Part shown: in pieces, positions 57,610 through 64,000 of the stretch
How the letters are laid out: every line of letters begins with the position of its first letter
Numbering within the stretch: position 1 is the first letter of the stretch
NCBI GenBank assembly: GCA_964059195.1
Contig: CAXKWD010000008.1
Span: 47,844,502-47,908,501 of the forward strand
Direction of reading: 5' to 3'
From: Ectobius pallidus
Lineage: Eukaryota > Arthropoda > Insecta > Blattodea > Ectobiidae
DNA: 64,000 nucleotides
Position numbers and translations under genes: made by a program
The notes under the pieces: generated by a model
Seen by the model: only the letters and a program-made list of their open reading frames with translations
The model's database searches: none
What the model was told of the DNA's origin: nothing

Positions 57610-58225
57610 AGTCTTCTCCCACGTTTTTAGGCTTATTATGGCTAAACAGTAATAGGCAATAAGGCAATCCATCTGCAATAGGGTGTCGGGGGGGGGGGGG
57701 AACTTTCCCAGGAACCTCATTGGGGGTGTTTGGGGGCAGAGCCCACAACGAGCAAACCTGTGTAATATTATCATTTGGCATACTGTGTATTGTTGCATTC
57801 CTGATGAAAAACATTTATTCAATTGGTCCTGGCTTAGAGTCTCAGAAATGTGGTCATCTTATTGAAGCGAACTAATATAAAATAAACATTTACTGATTGG
57901 GGAGACAAGAGAGAAAGACATATATATAAATGAAAGGAAGGAAGAAGGGAAGAGACTGACTGGAGAAAGGATGCTGCAAATAAGTAAATAAAGAAATAAC
58001 ATAAAGAGGTTGCTTCAGTTATTGCTCTTGGCTAGTGTGGGATTAATAAATATAACAGAATATAAATATATTAAAAAACGAAAAAAAGCAGGAAGCACTA
58101 GCACCCAAAAATACTAACAGGCTTAAATCTTGAAATATCCATTCATTTAACATCAAATTATATAATTAATAAACAGTATCTTGGTGGAACTTTTTAACAG
58201 TGAAGCACTATACTATGTTTTAAAA
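57610..58225. other. No gene seen; G-rich tract
   Basis: A run of 12 G at about 57689-57700 is followed by GGGGGTGTTTGGGGG (57722-57736), a possible G-quadruplex. No coding signal. Confidence 0.5.
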
Positions 58226-58230
58226 AAATT

Positions 58231-58418
58231 ATTGGTTGACCTTAACACACGTTAGACTTCACTTTTACATGTACTCTGCAGGACGATCGTTTCGCGGACT
58301 TTTCCCGCATTTTCAACTCAGATGACAAGCAGTTGAAAATGCGGAAAAAGTCCATGAAACGATCGTCCTGCAGAATACAGGTAAAAGTGAAGTCTAAAGT
58401 GTGTTAAGGTCAACCAAT
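58231..58418. repeat. Foldback element with ~88-bp arms
   Basis: The arms 58231-58319 and 58331-58418 (ATTGGTTGACCTTAACACAC, CTGCAGGACGATCGTTTC, GCATTTTCAAC and inverses) are about 93 percent paired, with a loop of 11 bp. It would extrude as a long hairpin. There is no gene. Confidence 0.9.
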
Positions 58419-58484
58419 TTGTTTTTGAAAACATCAAATTATATATTAATATCAATACGGAAATACTACAGTGAATTGTTTACA

Positions 58485-58655
58485 TCTGTAGCAAGTTGGG
58501 GTAATGGGAAGATAAAATTAACTATTTTTATTGGTGTATATTAATTTATATATTGATCCATTTTTAGTGATTATAAGAATAAGTTACCTCAAGGATAACA
58601 GCGTAATCTTTTTTGAGAGTTCATGTCGATAAAGGGGTTTACCACCTCTTTATTA
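58485..58655 (+). pseudogene. rrnL: Possible NUMT: mitochondrial large-subunit rRNA fragment
   Basis: The sequence includes TTGATCC...TAATAAG then TTACCTCAAGGATAACAGCG, GTAATCTTTTTTGAGAGTTC and ATGTCGATAAAGGGGTTTAC. This is the order of the domain V peptidyl-transferase segment of mitochondrial 16S rRNA, where GGGATAACAGCG is invariant; here it is AAGGATAACAGCG. Preceding TTGGGGTAATGGGAAG also fits. After about 58655 the match is lost. It is diverged, so an old nuclear copy. Identity to an insect mitochondrial genome could not be checked. Confidence 0.6.
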
Positions 58656-58659
58656 TTCT

Positions 58660-59480
58660 TAAATAAAATAAATCATTAAAAAAAAACTATTTAATAAAGA
58701 AAAACTCAAAATTCAGTTACCAAAATAAACGTAAAAAATTAATACGATTATAGGTAATAATGCTAATAAAGTGTAAAACAATAAATAAATACCAGATTGT
58801 AATCATTCAATTTGATATCCCCAACCCAAAATTAAAAATAGAGTAAAATTAAACTACCCTAAAAAAATAAGTAGCCTAATATTAAGTACAGAAATATTCA
58901 CAATATTCACTATTACAAGTTGCAAATCCTTCACTTAATATAAAAATATATGTGCATACTAGTATTAATCTTAACATATGCAGTAGTACTTGGATAATTT
59001 GAACCTGAAGGGACCAGCAAAGAAATCAGATTAATCACAATTTCAAATTAGAAAGTTTTAACTTTTGTATAGAGACCTAAAAGTTTGAGGTAGGTCTATT
59101 CACAATTTCAAATTTAAAAAGTTCGGAATAACCAAGTTTGACTGTATTACTATAATGTTTGCAAAACAATCTGTGGTCATGCTTAATAGCTCTGCAAGAA
59201 CTGTGAAGAGCACAGAATGAGGAATAACTGTAAGATAAGGGAGATGGAATATTCAACAGGACTGAATGTTGCATCCTATCTTCAAGTCAGCATCTTTATG
59301 ATATATGGTTATACATCATGCTGCCATGTTTGTGATGACTAGGGTCCAGATTTGAAGGTTTTAACCTATTTTTTCCCCAGCTTCCTAATTAGAACATTTT
59401 AATGTACTTTTCCCTTTCACACCCCTTGCTTCCAAATATATGATTCTTATAGAACCTAAAAAGGGCTAAATCAGACTGAA
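58660..59480. other. No gene seen
   Basis: AT-rich, without recognisable protein or rRNA continuation. Confidence 0.45.
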
Positions 59481-59486
59481 GAGCCT

Positions 59487-59582
59487 AAAAGGGGCTAAGG
59501 AGGACTTTTGCTGAAAAACTAGGGGCTAAAGAGGATTTTTGCTGAAAAATTACGGGCTAAAGAGGACTTTTGCAGAAAACAT
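59487..59582 (+). repeat. Three ~33-bp tandem units
   Basis: The unit [A/C]GGGCTAAAGAGGACTTTTGC then TGAAAAA is repeated three times with few changes. Related AAAAGGGCTA blocks lie at 59459, 60118 and 60150-60180, so this is a piece of a larger repeat of about 750 bp. Confidence 0.75.
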
Positions 59583-60199
59583 GTTTTTTAAATAGATTTT
59601 TCAATTAGCATAGGAAAATAAATATGTAAATCGGTGCATTTTAAGAAAAGACATAATAGAAATAAATTTATAGAACGCACTGAAATTGACAATGTATATG
59701 TATATGTATTTGTCTTTGTAACTCAAAAATGTGCTGCTCGCAGTCACAGGAAATGAAACTTGAGAAGTCTGCAATACTTTGAAATCTGCAACTAATCCAC
59801 TATCATTTCAACTTTAAAATAACAAGTTACTGATCAACGACAGAGAAGTATATTAAAGGAATAAATTCCAGACAGTCAAGTCTACTTATTTTTGTAGATG
59901 GGAAGTGAATTGAGTGGTCTATTGAATAATTGTACATTAAAGGGAAAATATTTCAATTGTTTATGCTATTTTTCGAGTACCGATATAAGGAATAGTTACT
60001 TGTTTATTTTGTAAACAAGTAGAATAACTGTGTCATAATTATAATACAATTTTCGGTGTTAATATTAGTGTTCATTATATGTGTTATTAAGACAGTTAAA
60101 TCGTTTGTTTAAAGCCTAAAAAGGGCTATTTCATGAAAATAAAAGGCTACAATACATTTTATAAAAGCCTAAAAGGCCAGGCCCTTGACGACTAATGGC

Positions 60200-60790
60200 A
60201 AGAGTTTGAGTTATTAGTGATGAATGCAAAAGTTGTTTATTAATAAAAGAAATATGTATTATACAAGTTTGATAAAGTTCTTAGGTGATGTATTTCCTCC
60301 ACATCATAAGCATGACAAGCTGCTCAATAGCATCAACAATGGATCTGCCTAGGGAAAAACCATATTGGGAGGAACTGAGCACATTATTTATAATAAAATA
60401 TTGTTGAAACAGACTTTTCATAACAGTTCAGTTACTGTGCTCAAAATTGGGATAAGGGATATTGGTTTATACTTTGATGTGTCGTTTTTATAATTTTTTT
60501 ATAAAGTGGTTACGTTTTGGATATTTTAAAAAATTTAGGAAAAATTCCTACGTCTAACTTACAGTTAACTGAAAAGCACAGAGATAAAACTATTACATCT
60601 ATAACTCTTTTTAGAATATAGTTTGAAAGTCCCATATAATCTTCACTTTTGGAGTTGTTGAACTGGTGTACAGTTTTTATTAGTTCATGGGGAAGAATGT
60701 GAGAAATTTTAAATGTTATTCTACTGATATTTTGATGAACTGTTTCCATAAGTTCAAGGGCATTCATCTGAACATTTACAGGAGCTACCA
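60200..60790 (-). pseudogene. LINE reverse transcriptase fragment
   Basis: The frame 60767-60510 holds QFNNSKSEDYMGLSNYILKR, LSLCFSVNCKLDVGIFPKFF and KISKT, the segment just before RT motif 1. A frame change leads to YKPISLIPILSTVTE (about 60470-60420), then to an eroded YGF.R..D region at about 60320. It is truncated at both sides. Confidence 0.65.
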
Positions 60791-61147
60791 GGCTTCTAGA
60801 TGCCTCATTATGTGTATTTTATGTTTAAAATTAACGATGGAAGAAGAACTTTCTTTACACTATAAAAAAATCATCATTTTTAACAAGCTGCAGCTTATGT
60901 TTTTCATACCACTCTTGTTGACTTCATTTACTAGGTTTCAGGGTCAATGATCAATTCCTCTAACAGTGGATTGCAGAAACGAAGTCTGAATGGGGTTTCT
61001 TAAGAGCTACGGTTTAAAACCATGACTTGGGTTGCTAAAACAAAGTTCTTGTAAATCAGCTCCACCTCGACTTCGGCCACGGCGTGAAATCTACACCACG
61101 TCACAGTCAGGTTTAAAACTGCATCTGCGTTGGTCAGCTGTTGGAGA

Positions 61148-61399
61148 ATGGAAGCCTACGTAGCTTTGCATGAGCGTAATCGACTAATTGCTCATTTGAG
61201 GATGTTTAATCCACATCGGAGAATTCTAGATAGGAGTAATCCCTTTGAAATGTATTCAAATGATGAATTCAGAAGAAGATTTCGATTCACAAAGGAAACA
61301 GTTCTCGATTTGGCAGAAATACTCAGGCCTGACCTAGAACACGCAGGAAACAGGGGTTCTGGCATTTCTGTTGAGTTGCAGATCTTAATTGCTCTGAGG
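61148..61399 (+). pseudogene. HARBI1-like nuclease, first exon only
   Basis: The exon (start MEAYVALHERNRLIAHL, ATG at 61148) gives 84 residues and ends at a consensus donor CTGAG|GTAAGT (61399/61400). FRFTKETVLDLAEILRPDLE and GSGISVELQILIALR are the conserved start of the Harbinger nuclease (HARBI1-like), whose DDE triad would be downstream. I find no continuation before the right terminus at 63059. Hence a defective copy, or a non-autonomous derivative retaining the 5' exon. The exon itself is open. Confidence 0.8.
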
Positions 61400-61411
61400 T
61401 AAGTGAAAATG

Positions 61412-61925
61412 GGTGTATAGGTAGCATACTTGACTACCACCATGGCGGTCAGGGTTCGATTCCCGGCCGGGTAGTGGGTTTTTCAGTAACGAAAAATCCA
61501 CGGGTTCAGGTCTGGACATCACCCAGGCAAATTATAGGCTACTTTAAAAAGCCTTAAATTAGAAGTGGTTCGCAGTGGGGTTTTCAGTAATGAGAAATCC
61601 CCGGGTTCAGGTCTGGACATCACCCAAGCAAATTATAGGCTACTTTAAAAAGTCGTAAATTAGAAGTGGTCTGCAGTGGGTTTTTCAGTAACGAAAAATC
61701 CCCGGGTTCAGATTTGGACATCACCCGGGCAAATTATAGGCTACTTTAAAAAACCTTAAATTAGAAGTGGTCAGCAGTGGGTTTTTAGAAGTAGGTTTTT
61801 CAGTAACGAAAAATCCCCGGGTTCAGGTCTGGACATCACCCGGGCAAATTATAGGCTACTTTAAAAAGCCTTAAATTAGAAGTGGCCGCAGTGTTGAGAA
61901 GCCGAAGGGCTTACACTACCCCTCA
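61412..61925 (+). mobile_element. tRNA-derived SINE with four tandem copies of its body
   Basis: The head reads TAGGTAGCATACTTGACTAC and GGTTCGATTCCCGGCC (boxes A/B of a tRNA). The body GTGGGTTTTTCAGTAACGAA through TTAAATTAGAAGTGG is repeated at 61474, 61575, 61676 and 61778 with a period of about 101 bp. The last copy contains a 15-22-bp partial duplication of its start (61778-61800). The tail CCGAAGGGCTTACACTACCC and CTCATTAATCTAATCTAA closes it. Confidence 0.85.
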
Positions 61926-62565
61926 TTAATCTAATCTAAAGCGAAAATGGAATAGCATTATTACTATGGTATTATTATTATATCTCACACAAAATGATGT
62001 AAAAGCACAATCGAAGTTTGATATCAACCATAGGGGAGTTTTTAAAAAAAGAATTAGGCCTAAACTAGTGCACTGAGGAAAATCTAATTTCAAGTTTTTC
62101 TTTCCATTGTTGCATCAAAATACATTGTCATAAGGTTATGTTGTACTAGCCTCTTGTAAATACTTCTGGTATTCATTATTAGAGCTCAGGTTTTTAAGTT
62201 TACAGGATACCTCACAAGAGTAATTCTTTCATAGCCCTAATATTGTAGTTCATAACTGAATAAAGTTGTTAGGCTATAATGGGGCACATTAATTTTGTTG
62301 TACGATATGACTTTCCTCCTAGGCTGTAAAATTTAGCCTACGTAAACAAAAATTCAGGCCCTGATTATTTCATTATATTGGCCTAAATTGTCACAATGAT
62401 TCAGACTGCAGTCTACAGAATAAAACTTTATGAATTCTCTGTCATTGCCTTATATAATTCTTCACCAAGAATTATACAGGCCAGTGACAGTGAATTCTTA
62501 AAATTTCATACAATACCGGTACATTAATTAAAAATTTAAAATATTATGAAAAGAAGAAAGAAAAA

Positions 62566-62643
62566 AATCAGTCGTGACCTGGGTTTGAACGTGCGATCTC
62601 TTGAACCACAACTCAGTACTCTAACCACACAGCCACAAACGAC
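62566..62643 (-). repeat. tRNA-like sequence (tRNA pseudogene or SINE head)
   Basis: The minus strand reads GTCGTTTGTGGCTGTGTGG, TTAGAGTACTGAG, then CACGTTCAAACCCAGG and TCACGAC. The ends pair as an acceptor stem (GTCGT/ACGAC), and the T-arm box and a box A-like TGGCTGTGTGG are present. It has no CCA and the anticodon loop is unclear. Confidence 0.6.
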
Positions 62644-63062
62644 ATTAGGAACAACGCACGAATGTTGGCTATGTGTAGCACCTCGAGAATTTAAATTGTG
62701 TTTGTAGGTCTATGAGATGTGATTACATAATATTTATTGTAGTTTTCAGTTCGGAAATATGGTATGATGATACTGATAACATTAATATCGAAACCTAATT
62801 CATCTAAAAAGAGAAATATGAGAAGAAGAGAGTTTGCAGAATGAATGCAAGAACGGCTTTTCCTACCCGGTCATGACGTCAGTTACAGTGTTGCATTTTA
62901 CAAAATTTGCTTTATGCAGCGACTGACGGCGACCGTGGTTCAAACACTCGACAACGGCCAGACTTCGTTTTAGCAACCCAACATGGACTCAGTCCTCGAC
63001 CGTGGTTTAATAACCATGGCTTTAAACTTTAACTTCGTCTTCGTTTCTGCAATCGACTGTAA

Positions 63063-63350
63063 GACTTGCAAATCCTGGGTAATTTAGAACTTGTTCTTTC
63101 AAGACCACCAAAGACAAAGGTTTTGAAAGTATTAAAGGCTATTTGACAAGAAAACCTGTGAAGCGTTGAAAAATCTTGGCAGTTTTTAAATTTATGAAAA
63201 TAAGATCATATACAAGGAGCTTTAGACTAAGCAAGTTATAGAGAAATGAAGGAACCATAAAGAAAACTGAAAAATATTCTTGAAGACAGCAAAACTAAAT
63301 GGCAATAAAAGAAACATACTAGGCCCATGTTTGTTTGTTTGATGCTACCA
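63063..63350. other. No gene seen
   Basis: AT-rich gap between the Harbinger element and repeat R. Confidence 0.5.
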
Positions 63351-64000
63351 TAATGAATAGAAGGAGAAAGTGTGATGACTCGGCCGCTCAGGCAATGGTG
63401 GGTATAGGGAGAGCGGCGGTCCACCGAAACACTGGCAGCACCTTCGTTTGTGATTCAGCTTCTGAATGTGGCACCATAATAGTTTGGCACCTTATGATTA
63501 AACTCGTAATCTTTAATTAACCCTTGGTCCTATTTCTGTGAAATTTGTGCAGAAATAATCTACACACTGCAGTCCTTCTGATGGTTAAAAAAGAGACTTA
63601 AAAAATGCGGACATAAATGTTTTATTTCATTATATAAACATCACCAATTACATAAAATTCATGGAGGGTGAAGTGGAATTTGATTATGCGACAATTTTTT
63701 TAATTTTTGTGTCCCGTAAAAACTTCAAGCGAGAAAGTTAGTGAAATATTTGAATTTTATTTTAAATTAAGTAGTGCCTTTATATCTTGAATGGTTTACG
63801 AGTAATTGAGTTGTAATTATCCCGGGCGCTGCAGCTGTCTGAATGATTTGGGACAATCGTGAAATGTCGAGGGTGAAGCAAATTTGACAATTTTTTGTTT
63901 TTGTGTCCAAAAAACGATTTAAGCGTGTAAGTTATAGTGAAATATATTAATCTTATTATAAATAGAGTGCCACCTTTATATCTAGAATGGTTTACGAGTA
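63351..64000 (+). repeat. Dispersed repeat R, copy 2 (runs off the window)
   Basis: Inverse of 17275-16565; starts ATAATGAATAGAAGGAGAAA and is still matching at the window end (TTATATCTAGAATGGTTTAC). The internal duplicated unit is present here as well. Confidence 0.8.

Larger units (their letters stand above)
60964..63059 (+). mobile_element. PIF/Harbinger DNA transposon, TAA TSD
   Basis: Both tips read CAGT[G/C]GATTGCAGAAACGAAG inward, and TAA flanks them at 60961-60963 and 63060-63062. The 2.1-kb element has subterminal repeats (ACCACGGTC..., GGGTTGCTAAAAC) on both sides. It carries the first exon of a Harbinger nuclease gene; the catalytic DDE exons are missing. A SINE with an amplified body lies in the intron and a second tRNA-like sequence near 62.6 kb. 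Confidence 0.85.

Noticed and set aside
62566..62643. Functional tRNA gene
   Set aside because: Acceptor and T arms are plausible but the anticodon arm is irregular and no RNA polymerase III terminator follows at the expected place; more likely SINE-derived.

Overview
This is eukaryotic, AT-rich, intron- and transposon-dominated DNA. The protein families (ATR kinase exons; BEL/Pao, Gypsy, Penelope-like, several LINE, PIF/Harbinger, Helitron and pogo-like elements; tRNA-derived SINEs) and the dispersed TAGGCCTA-type tracts fit a large arthropod genome, most likely a hemimetabolous insect such as a cockroach. The species assignment is inference. There is no prokaryotic gene organisation and no CRISPR array.

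Host gene. The only host gene I can support is on the minus strand: three internal exons (52286-52123, 43158-42998, 4184-3834) with canonical AG/GT borders and matching codon phases. Their joined reading resembles the part of ATR (the Mei-41/ATR PIKK checkpoint kinase) upstream of the FAT domain. The window is therefore mostly intron of this gene: about 9.0 kb between the first two exons and about 38.8 kb between the second and third. Almost everything else sits in these introns or in the flanking ones.

Layout. 1.3-2.3 kb: decayed PIN/XPG-like plus CXC-domain transposon gene (+). 4.7-7.0 kb: LINE carrying a pogo-like MITE. 7.0-7.7 kb: two foldback elements. 8.8-10.1 kb: LINE pieces (RT, SGNH-type ORF1). 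10.6-15.8 kb: a DNA transposon with an intact 824-aa ORF and ~540-bp terminal inverted repeats, nested 17 bp inside a related non-autonomous element. 16.6-21.6 kb: dispersed repeat, LINE EN, RTE with a SINE inside it, and two LINE 3' ends tail to tail. 21.8-25.4 kb: transposon gene remnant and a Penelope-like element. 25.4-30.9 kb: ~460-bp inverted repeats around a second PIN gene, a 600-bp polypyrimidine tract and a LINE. 31.4-36.3 kb: another Penelope-like element split by a rearranged BEL/Pao element, with 113-bp and 180-bp direct duplications. 37.6-42.4 kb: full-length LINE with TSD. 43.3-52.1 kb: minisatellite, SINE, Harbinger-like element with a LINE insertion, and a Helitron carrying a MITE. 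53.3-57.1 kb: internally deleted Gypsy with a polyadenylated LINE insertion. 58.2-60.8 kb: hairpin element, possible NUMT, LINE. 61.0-63.1 kb: PIF/Harbinger. 63.3-64.0 kb: inverted copy of the 16.6-kb repeat.

The most notable items are the autonomous long-TIR transposon nested in a relative with the same termini, the PIN-nuclease gene enclosed by long inverted repeats, the two nested long duplications at the BEL insertion, and the phase-matched ATR exons separated by a giant intron.
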